Numbered from the stretch's first letter, positions 51,601 to 61,413 are shown. The stretch: 64,000 bases of DNA from Chloranthus sessilifolius (GCA_021018995.1 CM037593.1:9824088-9888087), one strand, 5' to 3'. Program-made: numbers and translations. The notes: generated from the sequence alone by a model not told the origin.

Positions 51601-54600
51601 AGTTTGATTCATATAAGGACACCTTATGGTGCGATGTTGTGCCTATAGATGTTAGGCATATCATCCTTGCGAGGCATTGGTTGTACAATAAGGAAGTTGC
51701 ATTGTTTGGGAGATCGAACGTGTGTTCTTCATTCACAAAGGAAATAAGATTAAGATAAACCCTTTACATCCTAGAGCGCCTACCGTGAAAACAAGAGAGT
51801 CAAATGATAAAGGCCTGGTTGAGAGAGAGAAGACAATTAAGGTCATTATTGTTAGCCCTTTAGAGTTTGAACAAGGTGTTAAGGAAGAGGACATTGTCTA
51901 TGTTCTTGTTACAATGGAGTCACCCAAAGAGTCGAGTGTTAAGTTTCCGAAAGAGGTTGGACCTATGATGAGGGAGTTTCAGGATCACTTTTCCACGGAC
52001 CTACCGAATGAATTACCACCTTTAAGCAGGGCCAGCCCTGAGAATTTGGGGGCCCAAGGCGAGCTCCTAACATGGGCCCCCTCATTCATATTAATTTTTT
52101 TTTTTAAATTGCCACAATTCTTTTTTTTTTACAAATAAAATAATACTCGATGCTTTTAGCTTACAAATATCTCAATATTCTATTCTATTGTTTATAATTT
52201 GAAAATGCAACATACAAATTAACGAAAGCATATATTGAAGAAACATGCAACACAAAAAAGAGAAAAGAAAAATGGTAGAATGTACCCGACGGATCGAGTA
52301 ACCCAACCATTAACATTTTTTATTATTTTAATTGCCATTGAATCTTTAACTGCCATTTTTTAGCATTTTAACAATCTCGAAAAGTTTCAAAAATAGGTTC
52401 ATTGGATAAGTCTCGTCGAATAGATCAAAATTGATAGGTCATGCAAAAAATGGAATTGTAGCGAGCCTAAAATTGCCATTTTAAGTTATGGTCATTTAAT
52501 AATAAAAATTTGTGTGTATATATATATAAGGGTACCTCTAAACGCGCCCACATCCCAGACCCATTGAAAACCATTGAATCCTTCGAATCATATGATGAAG
52601 ATCATTTTTCACCCATATCTTTCACTCAATACATCTTGAGGTCATGGTGCACCCATCAAATTGTCGGTTTGTGATTTAACCTATCATAGATCCCAAAAAA
52701 TGGCCATAAAATCACATTTGAGCGTGATGTGTGTCATATGATTCAAGGGCATTTTTAGGGAATTTGTGAGACATAGAATAAAAAATTGACCGTTTGATAC
52801 GTGGGTCATGATCTGAAGATCTATTTTGTGAAAGATATGTATGAAAATAGATTTCCATCATCTCATTCAAAGGAATCAATGGTTTTCAAGGGGGCTGGTA
52901 CATGGGTGCTTTTGGAGAACACATGGGCGTGTTTAGAGGTACCCTATATATAAAAGGATTTGGTCAAACAAATCTGGTTCGATCAAAATTGGGCCAAAGA
53001 ATCTATTGGGACAATACATATGGTGGGCCTGGCCCAGTGAGGCCAATGACCCAACCAATGACCTGCACTGTCCCAGCCGAGACCCGATCAATGACCCATT
53101 AAAAAAAATGCAAATATGGGACCTGAGAAGAGTTGAACCCACAACCCATTGGGTAAAAAGTAAAGCAACAATAGTCACTTAACCAACAAAGCAATTAAAT
53201 TGATTCAACGCTATTGTACATTAAAAATTATATTAAGCAACTGAGCTTAATTTGGGGGCCCGAGGAAACCGCCTCTTGGACTTTGGCCCAGGGCCGGCCT
53301 TGCCTTTAAGGGATATTCAACACGCCATTGATTTGATTCCCAGTTCTACTTTACCTAACTTGAGACATTATCGCATGAATCCATCCGAACATTCGGAGTT
53401 GAAAAGGCAAGTTGATGACCTTCTCTAGAAGGGAAAGTAGGAATCCATGTGTCAGCGCTACTAACACCCAAGAAAGTTGGGTCTCGAAGGATGTGCGTCG
53501 ATAGTCGCGCCATAAATAAAATCACGGTTAAGTATCGATTCTATATACCGTGGTTGGACGACATGTTGGACATGATAGTTGGTGCCACAATATTTTCAAT
53601 TTTTTATTTGAAGAGTGTATACCATCGAGTTCGTCCCGGGGACAAATGGAAAACTGCCTTTAAAACCAAAGATGGTTTATATGAATGGTTTGCCATGCCT
53701 TTCGAGTTCTCAAATACCCCAAGCACATTTAAGCGGATCATGACGCAAGTGTTGAGGCCTTTTATAGGCAAGTTTCTCATGGTTTACTTCGATGATATCC
53801 TGTTTTATAGCTGTGATAAGGAACAACACTTAGAACATTTAAGGCAAGTTTGTTTGACTTTCTGAGGAGAGAAGTTATACACAAACCTAAAGAAGTGTAC
53901 TTTCATGACGACTAGTGTTGTTTTCTTAGGGTTTGTCATAACTTCTTAGGGTTTGCCGTAACCCTGAAAAGGTCAAGGTTATTATGGAGTGGCATAAGCC
54001 TAAGAGCATTCACGGACTCCCATATGCCAATAATTTTTTTCCATGGTTATTGACTTTGATTATTTATTACGAACTTAAAGTTGTTTTTTAATGTTTGTCT
54101 TACTGCTTGAGCATGTATAATTATCAATTGATGGATCATGGATGTTAATATCACTTAATTGTCGATATCCAATTAGGAGTGCAAATTAAAACCGAATCCC
54201 AAAAACCGACCAAAACCCAAGCCAGCTCGAAACCGACTGAAAACCAACATCGAACCAGTTCGGCCCGTTCAGTTTCGGTTTCGATAGCTGAAAACCAAAA
54301 ACAGGGGGGAAGGATGAGAAAACCGACAAAAAATCAAAGAAAACCGAAAACTTAAAACACCCAAAAAAAATTCTTCAACAAAATGAAAGTTTAAAAAAAA
54401 AAAAGGATAAAGAAAAACCAAAAACCGAACCGAACCGACCGAAACCGAAATTTGATCGGTTCGGTTTCAGTATAGACCGGTGGGAATTTCGGATAAACAA
54501 AACCAAAACGTTTCAGTTCAGTATAGCAGGAACCAACCCGAAAACCAAAGTTTTGGCTTTGGTTCGAATTTACACCCCTATATTCAATAGTACATTATAA

Positions 54601-54633
54601 TGGTAAACAAATACGCTAAAAATTAAAATTTAA

Positions 54634-54687
<54 letters not shown>

Positions 54688-57600
54688 TTAATGGCTTTCG
54701 GCATTTTCAAGGAATTTTCCTTTTTTACCGACTTTGTCACTTGCCGTCTTAAACGTGTATCCATACTTTGTCAATATGGATCTGATGTTTTCATGTGAGC
54801 TTTCTCAACGGTCTATAGCTCAAATTAAACTGGCCTTTCTCCCAATATGTCGAAAGAATTGAAGGCTGTTAATATGTGATTGACAACTGGAATATTTACT
54901 GGTGCTTAGGCGCCAATTCAATGCGAATACAGTTCAGTATGAAAAAATTGGGCGGTGGTAACATTACTTCCAGAATGCGTGATTTTGAGTCTTTTGTGGA
55001 TGATCGTAAACTTATGGATATTCTGATGGGAAGAGAGCATTTTACCTAGTCCAATCTACAAGAAAACAAAATAATGTGTCGATTGGACATTCTAAATACT
55101 TCATCATGGGAGGACCATTTTCATAATATTCTGTTTGCTGGCTTGTCTCATCCTGTGTTGGACCACATCCCGGTTTTACTTCATTGCTCGACATGAAGAG
55201 AGTTTGTCCCTTCTAATTCAAGAATATATGGCTTGAGAATGAGACCTTCGTAGGGCTGATCCATGCCTGGGGGACAACGCAATATTCATAACTACGTTAA
55301 AGAAGCTCATAATGGAAATCAATAAGTGGATTACTGAGGTTTTCAGTCAAGTGGGGAAATTTAAAGAAAAGTGCTTAATGACCTTCAAATCAGGGAACGA
55401 TGGGGGGAACTTAGGTCTCTCTCCTTGGCGATGAAGAGGGGCTATCTTAAAAATCCATATGAACAGAAATGTCTCAAAGAGGAGAAGAGGAGATATCATG
55501 ACATAGAAGGCTAGAGTCAACTGGCTACAAGCAAGTCACAAGAACACTAAATTCTTTCACATGACGGTGAATGCTCGACAAAAAGTGAACACCATCCAAC
55601 ACATTACTCTGAATGTGCGTAGGATCGAAGATACTGAGGTGGAAATGGTTAACTTCTATCATCGTTTGTACAAAGATGATGGTTGAGTGAGAGTGGTTCC
55701 AAAGGATGCGTTGCTTGAGTCCATATCATTTGAGAGGCATTGAATTTGGAAAGAGGTTTTGAGGATGAAATCAAGATTGCACTTTTTTACCCTAGCAGGG
55801 ATAAAAGCCCCGTGTCCATATGATGCACCATGGAATTCTATAAGGTGTTCTGGCCACTACTTCAAGTTGACCTTCTGCAGTTTTTTTCATGAGTTCCATA
55901 GCAAAGCACATGTTGGGAAGACTCTCAACTCTACGTCACCACCCTCATAATTAACCGTCTATGTGTGGGGTGGGGGCCTGGGGTCCACTGAAAAATTATC
56001 TCCTCCTTCTCAACGGGTTTTTGTTCAAGGATGACAAATCCTCGATAGGCCCATCACTACACACACAGAGATTGATTTGAGATACACATGCAAGTAATCG
56101 GGCATTATTGAAAAATCAATATGGAAATAGCTTACGACAAGGTGGATTGGACTTTTCTATATGCTTGGTTGTATGGGCTTTGAGCACAGATGGAAAAGAT
56201 CATTAAGGGCATATGTTATTCTTCAACTTCGTTCTCCATTCTTACCAACAACATGCCAAAGGGTTATTTTTAAGAGCTCCAAGGGTCTTCAACAGGGTGA
56301 TGCCCTCTCTCTGATTTTGTTCGATATAATGGCTAAACTCTTAGCATGTTGCTTGAAAAGGGTTCCGAGCTAGGTAACTTTAATGGCTTTTGTGTCGCTT
56401 CAAACAGGCCTCACGTTACTCACCTTTAGTATATTGCTGACACTATGATAAGTTGTGGCTCTAGCCAACTGGAACTCAATAGTTTAAAGGAAATTTTGAA
56501 ATGTTATGAGGCCCTGTCCTGGTAGAAAAACTACCTTGTTTAGAATTTGCATGATGATATGCTTCTTGCCAGTCTCATTTTCTCTATTGCTTGTCGATGA
56601 ATAGGGTTTAGGGTAGGGTTTTCTTCTACTTATCCAGGGCCCGAGCTACCTTTGTGTATCAGAAAACCAAGATATGCCCTTCGGGGTCCAGTGGTGGAAA
56701 GCTTTGGGAGTAACCTCGCTACTTGGAAGGTAAATTTTTTGTCAATTGGGGGATAGGTCACACCATTAAAGCAGCTCTATCAATTCTTCCTGTCTACTAC
56801 ATTTCTATGTCCATGTGCCCTAAGAGCACCGTTGACAAAATGGAAAGATTAGAAAGGAAGGAAAGAATGACAAGAAAAAATATCATCTCATCAATGGGCA
56901 TCAGCCAATTAGCTAAGGAAAGAAGGGGTTTGGGAATTACTATTTAGGAGGCTCAAAGAAATGAACCATGTTCTCATTGCTTTGGAGAATTAGGGAAGAA
57001 ACTGAGTTGTGGTGGGTACTAAGTCTTTCAGATAGATATGGTGATGAAAAGCAGTTGGAGAATGGCTCTGTGAGGTTTCGTTAAATCGTCCTTTGATAAA
57101 TGCACTCGTTTCAAATGAGAGAGTGGTGATCAAATTTTCTTTTCGGATAATGCATGGCAGGGTGAGAGCTCACTTTGTTAGATTTTGAACTCATTCTCAA
57201 ACGTGCGTCAAAGAGAAATTGGACTATAGCTGAGGTGGCCACAAATGTTGATTCAAGAACTGTGTGGTATATCCAACTTGCAAACACCTTAGAGAGAGTG
57301 GATGCAATATGCTTATTGGACTGTTGTGTATTGGGAGGGGTTTCAACAAGCAGGGGAAATGAAGATGAGAGAATTTGGCCTTTGGAATCCAAAGAAGTGT
57401 TCACTGTGAAGTCTTTCAATAGATTTATATGTTGAAGACCACTGAGATCTTGTGATTGAGTATCCATCTGGAAGGTACATGCACCCCTAAAGGTGTTTTT
57501 TTTCTGCTGGACCGTGGCCTAGAACAATATCCTCCCCATTAACCATCCTCAACTTGAATCAACAATCTTGTTGATCACTTGCTGCTACACTGTGGCCATG

Positions 57601-58705
57601 TTATAAGTTTTGGGAAACTTTCTTATCGGTGTTTGACAGTTCTTGGTGGATGCCATGGACTTTTGTTGAGGCTTTCACTCCTAGGACAGGGACTCCTTTA
57701 GTGAGGCTAATCGTGTCCCAGTGGCGCTCTAATGTGATCGGAGACATCAATGCACATAATGGGTGTGGTTAGGAGGAACAGAGCCTTCATGATTAGGTGG
57801 TCTGAAAGGGATAAGTTTTTAAGGAGGGTTTCAGCTGAGAAAATCACAGTTTGCTGGTACAATGTTGGTGTGTTAAGTCCTTAGTTCCTATCTGGACTAT
57901 TTGCTGTCAGGAGGTATTTTTGGGCTACCATTTTTGTACTGCTCGTGTGTTAACTTTCTATTTGTTTTTCTGACAATTGGGTCAGTTGGTAGGTCTGCTA
58001 ACCTGCTTTCTTTCTTTCTTTCTTTTTTTTTATGTATCTCCTTTTGATTAATAAATTTTAATTTATCAATTAATAATAACACTAATACATAATAATGATA
58101 AAAACCTACACGAATTGCCGAATTGTAATCATTTAAACCCCTGTAAAATCAAAGTAAGACGACATCTTGTGCAGGGAAAAAAAGTTAAGCAAGTAAGAAA
58201 CATACACAATGGCAGAGACTGCACGACAGTAACGCTCCCACATGCTCCGAAATCTGGGTTGACCTCCAAGATCCCACAACTTTATTGTAACATTTCCTTT
58301 AGTTACCTTACGCATATTGAATCCAACCTGTAGAACACATTACATGCAAAAGCAATGCATCTTACCATTAAACATCATAATAGCTTGCAATCCTAACATT
58401 TCACAGAAAGATATAAGACATTCTACAACTAGGATGCCATCTGATTTACGGGTATACAATAAGAACATATCTGCATTCCTTGGCATGACAAGATTACTCA
58501 CAGTGGGAATCATGTCTTCACTATATCCACCAGTCTACAAAGGAGATCCAAAAACCAGTGTCTTAGCATGTTTTCATAACGAATATAGCTGCTAATTTGA
58601 AGATATAATGAGTTTTTACTTACTGCAACAACATTGACAAGTGAAGTTTTTCCGGCATTCTGAAGCCCTATCAAAGAGAGCTCCATTTCTTGTTTGAAGA
58701 AGAGG
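30507..58705 (-). CDS. ARL8: ARL8 small GTPase gene (exons 2-6), with a 27-kb intron
   Basis: ADP-ribosylation-factor-like GTPase 8, a small GTP-binding protein of endolysosomal/vacuolar membranes. Exons: 58705-58624, 58534-58502, 58327-58206, 31062-30901, 30624-30507. Joined, they give 517 nt in one frame, starting [15 protein letters not shown] and ending [10 protein letters not shown]. All GTPase boxes are present: GLQNAGKTS (P-loop), the Thr of IPTVGF (switch I), DLGGQ (G3), NKID (G4) and SCK (G5). Introns have GTAAGT, GTGAGT, GTATGT and GTGAGT donors and TAG, CAG, TAG and CAG acceptors, of 89, 174, 27,143 and 276 bp. The giant intron splits a Val codon (GT|G), and the protein is continuous across it. 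About 12 N-terminal residues (plant form near MGLWEAFLNWLR) are missing; exon 1 was not found to 64000, so intron 1 exceeds 5.2 kb. No stop or frameshift: the gene looks functional. Confidence 0.95.
30901..31062 (-). CDS. ARL8: ARL8 exon 5
   Basis: 162 nt: [20 protein letters not shown] through [20 protein letters not shown] to LTDQ. NKID is the G4 guanine-specificity box. The acceptor is TCTTGTAG after a T-rich tract; the donor is GTGAGT. Confidence 0.96.
31545..33270. repeat. Giant foldback: two ~850-bp inverted arms with a tiny loop
   Basis: The left arm starts TAAGTCTCTGAAAGAGACAT and the right arm ends ATGTCTCTTTCAAAGACTTA. The arms pair through TAAAATAGCCCAAGA, GGGCATCC, CGCCCGGGC, CCTATAAATAG-like and ATTTCTTTATTTTGTTTGTC blocks right up to about 32360 and 32410, leaving a loop of a few tens of bases. 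Identity is roughly 75-80% by eye. No coding region and no clear target duplication. It lies in the ARL8 giant intron, 480 bp from exon 5 on the transcript's downstream side. It may be a foldback transposon. Confidence 0.85.
33275..34425. other. ARL8 intron DNA with a (CT)n microsatellite
   Basis: A (CT)n run lies at about 34086-34111 inside a pyrimidine-rich stretch (34040-34240). A reading frame there follows the repeat, so no gene is called. A 38-bp direct repeat, TTTTTTTTAAATTTAAGAGG and beyond, occurs near 33833 and 33877. Confidence 0.5.
34427..34550. repeat. Dispersed repeat, copy 2 (other copy at 21762-21885)
   Basis: Same family as the copy at 21762. Here the left neighbour is TTTGTG rather than the hAT element, so this locus shows what the other one looked like before the hAT inserted. 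Confidence 0.7.
34560..36915. other. ARL8 intron DNA without a recognisable element
   Basis: AT-rich. At 35270-35430 there are GGGCC/GGCCC phrases like those of the hAT-related repeats but without clear ends. Nothing else could be supported. Confidence 0.35.
36920..37235. repeat. Tandem repeat, ~125-bp unit, about 2.5 copies
   Basis: Units share GTACCACTCTTTTTCTTCC, CCTTCATCTTTTATGGA and GTGGAATGGTTGTGTAATTA followed by GCATTA. It lies in the ARL8 giant intron. Confidence 0.7.
37240..39765. other. ARL8 intron DNA without a recognisable element
   Basis: AT-rich with only short phrases of note: a self-complementary AATAATAATAGTTATTATTA at about 39435-39455. No gene or bounded element is visible. 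Confidence 0.35.
39771..40055. mobile_element. hAT-like repeat with a left end only
   Basis: It starts TAGGGCTGTCAACGGGTTGG, with GACCCGACCCGA and GGGTCGGGCATCA phrases, and its right part matches 21893-22110. No mirrored right end is seen; the sequence runs into the Gypsy fossil that follows. Confidence 0.5.
40040..43490 (-). mobile_element. Gypsy chromovirus fossil: integrase to chromodomain, with a foreign block inside
   Basis: Minus-strand remains of a Ty3/Gypsy element: zinc-binding part of integrase (about 43470-43070), catalytic core (about 43000-42770), C-terminal part (42580-42060) and a chromodomain (about 40250-40085, [16 protein letters not shown]). Between about 40440 and 42000 lies unrelated sequence including a tandem duplication. 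Broken in many places and old. The integrase part is an inverted copy of 25780-27245. Confidence 0.78.
40859..41835. repeat. Tandem duplication of a ~490-bp block
   Basis: Copy 1 is about 40859-41350 and copy 2 about 41351-41835. Shared phrases include GGAGATTTAAGTCATCTGAT, TCAATTTAATGGCTGATA, TTTAAGATGTGGGTGATCCG and TTGTTGACATCCACTTATCC. Identity is about 90% by eye. No coding region. It lies inside the foreign block within the Gypsy fossil. Confidence 0.85.
43500..44545 (+). mobile_element. Gypsy gag fossil
   Basis: A retrotransposon gag-like region ([19 protein letters not shown], then [18 protein letters not shown]) ending in a zinc-knuckle remnant (KCYGLGHFA). It faces away from the integrase fossil on its left and runs into the LTR on its right. 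Broken in a few places. It is related to, but not the same family as, the gag at 50170. Confidence 0.72.
45655..46110. repeat. Minisatellite of about fifteen 29-30-bp palindromic units
   Basis: Consensus ACTTAGCCACCTAGGTGGCT followed by AGAAAAAT. Each unit contains the 18-bp palindrome TAGCCACCTAGGTGGCTA, more or less intact. Units differ at a few positions, so the array is not recent. Confidence 0.92.
46829..47700. repeat. Tandem array, ~110-bp unit, eight copies
   Basis: Units begin TTGACTTTTGGTCAAACGAT at about 46831, 46940, 47054, 47164, 47273, 47384, 47495 and 47591, each with GAGATCGTAACGAGATCCAA, CGGTGGATTTATTGCATATT and GACCAGATCTTGTGATT. TTTTGGTCAAAC and its neighbours are locally self-complementary. 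Confidence 0.92.
48225..50105 (+). repeat. Tandem duplication of LTR end plus leader (two ~940-bp copies)
   Basis: Copy 1 is 48225-49167 and copy 2 is 49168-50105. Each has a 338-bp LTR-end block (48225-48562 and 49168-49504; 16 differences counted, about 95% identical), the primer-binding site TGGTATCAGAGC, and a leader rich in GGCATATGCGATCGCATA-type palindromes. The junctions share CTATG/TTATG, fitting unequal exchange. Confidence 0.82.
52027..53302. mobile_element. hAT-type element nested in the Gypsy fossil (1276 bp)
   Basis: The ends are CAGGGCCAGCCCTG and, read inward from the right, CAAGGCCGGCCCTG (12 of 14 alike). The flanking 8-bp duplication CCTTTAAG is perfect (52019-52026, 53303-53310). 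GGGGGCCC phrases follow both ends. It has no transposase. It itself hosts the Mutator-type MITE at 52530-52944. Confidence 0.93.
52530..52944. mobile_element. Mutator-type MITE with long inverted arms, nested in the hAT (415 bp)
   Basis: The left end GGGTACCTCTAAACGCGCCC pairs with the right end, read inward GGGTACCTCTAAACACGCCC, and pairing continues through TTGAAAACCATTGA and ATATCTTTCAC to give arms of about 150 bp. The flanking 9-bp direct repeat TATATATAA (52521-52529 and 52945-52953) fits the Mutator superfamily, though the site is low-complexity. Confidence 0.88.
54174..54580. mobile_element. hAT-type MITE (407 bp) with 8-bp target duplication
   Basis: The left end TAGGAGTGCAAATT and right end AATTTACACCCCTA are inverted. 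Flanks TATCCAAT (54166-54173) and TATTCAAT (54581-54588) agree at 7 of 8. The body is full of AACCGAACCGAACCG-like phrases, as in the element at 20848. Confidence 0.78.
54641..54683. repeat. (TA)n microsatellite
   Basis: About 43 bp of nearly pure TA, between the hAT MITE and the LINE. Confidence 0.9.
54940..57965 (+). mobile_element. L1-type LINE, ORF2 remnant, decayed
   Basis: Remains of the second ORF of a plant L1 LINE. The endonuclease end is seen at 54970-55185 ([45 protein letters not shown]). A linker with RRYHDIEG follows at 55480. The reverse transcriptase lies at about 56130-56480: [21 protein letters not shown] and a degraded catalytic box YIAD-TMIS where YADDT is expected, so one Asp is lost. 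Further on come [20 protein letters not shown]-like sequence (56740) and a zf-RVT finger remnant (DHLLLHC, about 57570). Many stops and several frame changes; no poly(A) tail is clear at the 3' end. It lies antisense to ARL8 in the giant intron, ending 240 bp from exon 4. Confidence 0.85.
58206..58327 (-). CDS. ARL8: ARL8 exon 4
   Basis: 122 nt: [20 protein letters not shown], then [20 protein letters not shown] and the first two bases of a Val codon. DLGGQ is the G3 box. Acceptor TTCTACAG, donor GTATGT, which opens the 27,143-bp intron. Confidence 0.96.
58502..58534 (-). CDS. ARL8: ARL8 exon 3, a 33-nt microexon
   Basis: Exactly 11 codons, [11 protein letters not shown], in phase 0 on both sides, with acceptor CTTTGTAG and donor GTGAGT. 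It carries the switch I Thr, so it cannot be skipped without losing function. Confidence 0.94.
58624..58705 (-). CDS. ARL8: ARL8 exon 2
   Basis: 82 nt: end of a Ser codon, then [20 protein letters not shown] and SLVNVVA. It contains the P-loop. Acceptor CTCAATTTCAG, donor GTAAGT. The preceding exon with the start codon is outside the window. Confidence 0.95.
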
Positions 58706-59023
58706 CTGAAATTGAGAGGAAAAAGCAAGTCAATCCATTTATATTGAAAATTATATATGTCCTGCTGTGCTGGTTTGAGCTTAAAAATTGTGGTTTTTTT
58801 AAGCTTATTATAAAACCTTCTACTGATTATGTATTACACACTAAATATAAATTTTAAAAAACTTCCACTAATTTTGGATGGTATGGGTAGAAACAAGCAT
58901 GACTCTCGTGAAACTTAGATCGGCAATTTAACAATCTATTTCTTCAGAAAATTCATATTCTCAAATCAAAATTTAGTCTTTCCTATAAACTGATAAAAAT
59001 AAATATCAAGAATTTATGGAGCA
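58706..59023. other. ARL8 intron 1 DNA next to exon 2
   Basis: AT-rich, no recognisable element. The bases just right of 58705 give the exon 2 acceptor on the minus strand. Confidence 0.5.
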
Positions 59024-59348
59024 TGATAATAAATCCAACGGGCCTAACTCAACCTCGCAAACCCGACTTGTAAGGTGAGGTTTGCCCAAGATATGAAGAG
59101 CACAAGAAGGGCCAACCACAGCCGATGTGGGACAAATCCAACACGCCCCCGCACGTGTTGGCGAGATTGAGTCAAATCACGTGAACAAGAAATGGGTGAC
59201 GTGGGGAAAACGAACGGCTCTAATACCATGATAAGAAATCCAACAGGCCTAACTCAACCTCACAAAACCGGCTTGTAAGGTGAGGTTTGCCCAAGATATA
59301 AAGAGCCCAAGTAGGGCCAACCCACATTCGATGTGGACAAATCCAATA
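59024..59348 (-). mobile_element. TRIM retrotransposon (325 bp), looks whole
   Basis: Two 120-bp terminal repeats (5' LTR 59348-59229, 3' LTR 59143-59024, minus sense), each starting near TTGGATTTGTCC and ending TTATCA. After the 5' LTR comes the primer site TGGTATTAGAGCC (59228-59216); before the 3' LTR is the purine-rich GTGCGGGGGCG. No coding region, as usual for terminal-repeat retrotransposons in miniature. Repeats are roughly 90% alike, so it is fairly old. No 5-bp target duplication was seen. Confidence 0.8.
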
Positions 59349-60841
59349 AAATTATAAAATACAGAAGAAAATAAGGAGAAGATGAAAGAGAGAAGAAGAA
59401 AATACCCGTATTCTGAAGAAAATGTATAAATAAGATTACAAATATAACCGTGAGCCATTACAATTAGTTTAGATAAATAAGATTATAACAATTGGTTTAG
59501 ATAACTGATGTGTAGTAGTTATCAAATAGCAAACCAGAAACAATGTGGGAAAGGCATCCCATGCAAAAATAAAAAAGGTAAAGGCATCCGCATGCAAAAA
59601 GAAAAAAGGTAAAAAAAAATACGCAAGACTGAAGAAATGCAGAAAAGAAATCTACATGATTAGAATAGAAGGCCAAATAAATGCAGGATACGAAAACCAC
59701 ATAAATTATTAAAAATCAAAGAATATGTGAGAGATGACAAGCACATGAATTATAAAAGGCCAAAGAAAATATGGGAAACGACATCCACATGAAAATAAAA
59801 GGCCAAAGAAAATGCAGGAAAAGACATCTACATGAAATATAAAAGGTCATTAAAAACCAAAGTGGAAAATACATCCACTAAGTCAATCAATATGGAAAAT
59901 ACATGCACATGAATAAAAAAGGCATCTCTTATTAAATGTAAAAGAGATGAAGAGAAAAAAAGTGAAAATTACATAAACCAATTCTTCTATGTAGAAGAGA
60001 TGAAAAAAATATGAAAATTACATGAATCAATTCTTTCATGTAGAAGAGATGAAAAAAAATATGAAAATGACATGAATCAATTCTTTCATGTAAAAGAGAT
60101 GAAAAAAAATGAAAATATGATGGCATAAGCAATGTCATGATCGTGACCGATTTGAACGCACAGAGCCCATCATGGTTTTGATACCAAGTTAAAATTATAA
60201 AATACAGAAGAAAATAAGAAGATGAAAAGAAAATAAGAAGATGAATTAGAGAAGGAAGATAGAAATATAGAATAGAAAATTACCAGATAACCGTGAGTGG
60301 GTTACAATTGGTTTAGATACATAAGATTATAACAACTAGTTTAGATAACCGCGTAGTAGTTATCAAATAAGGTGCACGTTAACCGATCACGACCATAATT
60401 TCTACCTATTACACTCTATCGAATGGGAGATGACAACCATATGAATTATAAAAGGTCAAAGAAAAAATATGGGAAAAGACATGGAAAGCCAAAGAAAATG
60501 TAAGAAAAGACATCCACATGAAATATTAAAGGTCATTAAAAACCAAAGTGAAAAATGCATCCACTAATCAAATCAATGTGGAAAATGCATCCTCATTAAT
60601 AAAAAGTCACCTCTTATTAAATGTAAATTCTTCCATGTAGAAGAGATGAAAAAAAATATGAAAATTACATGAATCAATTCTTTCATGTAGAAGAGATGAA
60701 AAAAAAAGTATGAAAATATGATGGCTGAAGCAATGTCAGGATCGTGACCGATTTGAACGCACAGTGCCGATCATGGTTTTGATATCAAGTTAAAAAATTA
60801 TAAAATATAGGAGAAAATAAGAAAAAGATGAAAGAGAGAAG
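59349..60841 (-). repeat. Two tandem blocks of LTR-element leader, with inner 50-bp repeats
   Basis: Blocks of about 845 bp (59349-60190) and 600 bp (60191-60790) share AAAATTATAAAATACAGAAG, ATAACCGTGAG, GTAGTAGTTATCAAAT and GATCGTGACCGATTTGAACG. On the minus strand each ends with AACTTGGTATCAAAACCATG, a possible primer-binding site. Inside are repeats of TTCTTTCATGTAGAAGAGAT with GAAAAAAAATATGAAAATTA (59970-60115 and 60625-60710). Probably fossil remains of an LTR element of unknown family. Confidence 0.6.
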
Positions 60842-61381
60842 TGTTAGATCAAATAAATATTAGGCAATCAATTTTCAATCAAGATTAGGGGCATACCTCG
60901 TAGATGAGAATGATCGTGGAGAATCCGATGAGAAAAGTCTGATTTCGATAAGCGTCGTTCGTCTCGTAGATGAGAATGATCGTGGAGAATTCAATGAGAA
61001 TAGTCTGATTTCGATAGGCGCCGTTTGCCTATAGCTTGAGGACAATACTATCTCGCTTCTATCTCCCTCGATATAATGGGCGTAATTTCATTGAGCGGAG
61101 ATGAAGAGGGGACGTTGTCCTCTATTATAGCATACCCTTGAATCCTAACCCATCAAGGATTTAAGGGAGAGGTGTATTACTAAAAGATTGGGATTGGCTT
61201 ACCACAAACCAATCAAGTTGAAACCAACTCCTTAAGTTGCGTGGAGTGGAATCACGTAACAAGGAAATCCCAAAGTCTTTTAGTCAATCATGTTTTAATT
61301 AAAATAGAAAAAGGGTAATGTTATTGTGTGGATCACAAATACCCAACAATCTCCCACTTGAACCACACAATAACTTTAATA

Positions 61382-61413
<32 letters not shown>

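Larger units (their letters stand above)
50173..54020 (+). mobile_element. Gypsy gag-protease-reverse transcriptase fossil, interrupted by a hAT
   Basis: Internal region of a Ty3/Gypsy element following the LTR and primer site: gag (50173-51245) with a CCHC knuckle ([14 protein letters not shown], about 51140), protease-like part ([12 protein letters not shown], about 51460), then after the hAT insert the reverse transcriptase (53310-53870, with FAMPFEFSN and MVYFDDILF). It stops near 54020 with no integrase or 3' LTR. Broken in several places. It runs antisense to ARL8. Confidence 0.82.

Noticed and set aside
59932-60138. Minus-strand Phe/His-rich frame
   Set aside because: It is produced by the 50-bp TTCTTTCATGTAGAAGAGAT repeats, not by a gene.
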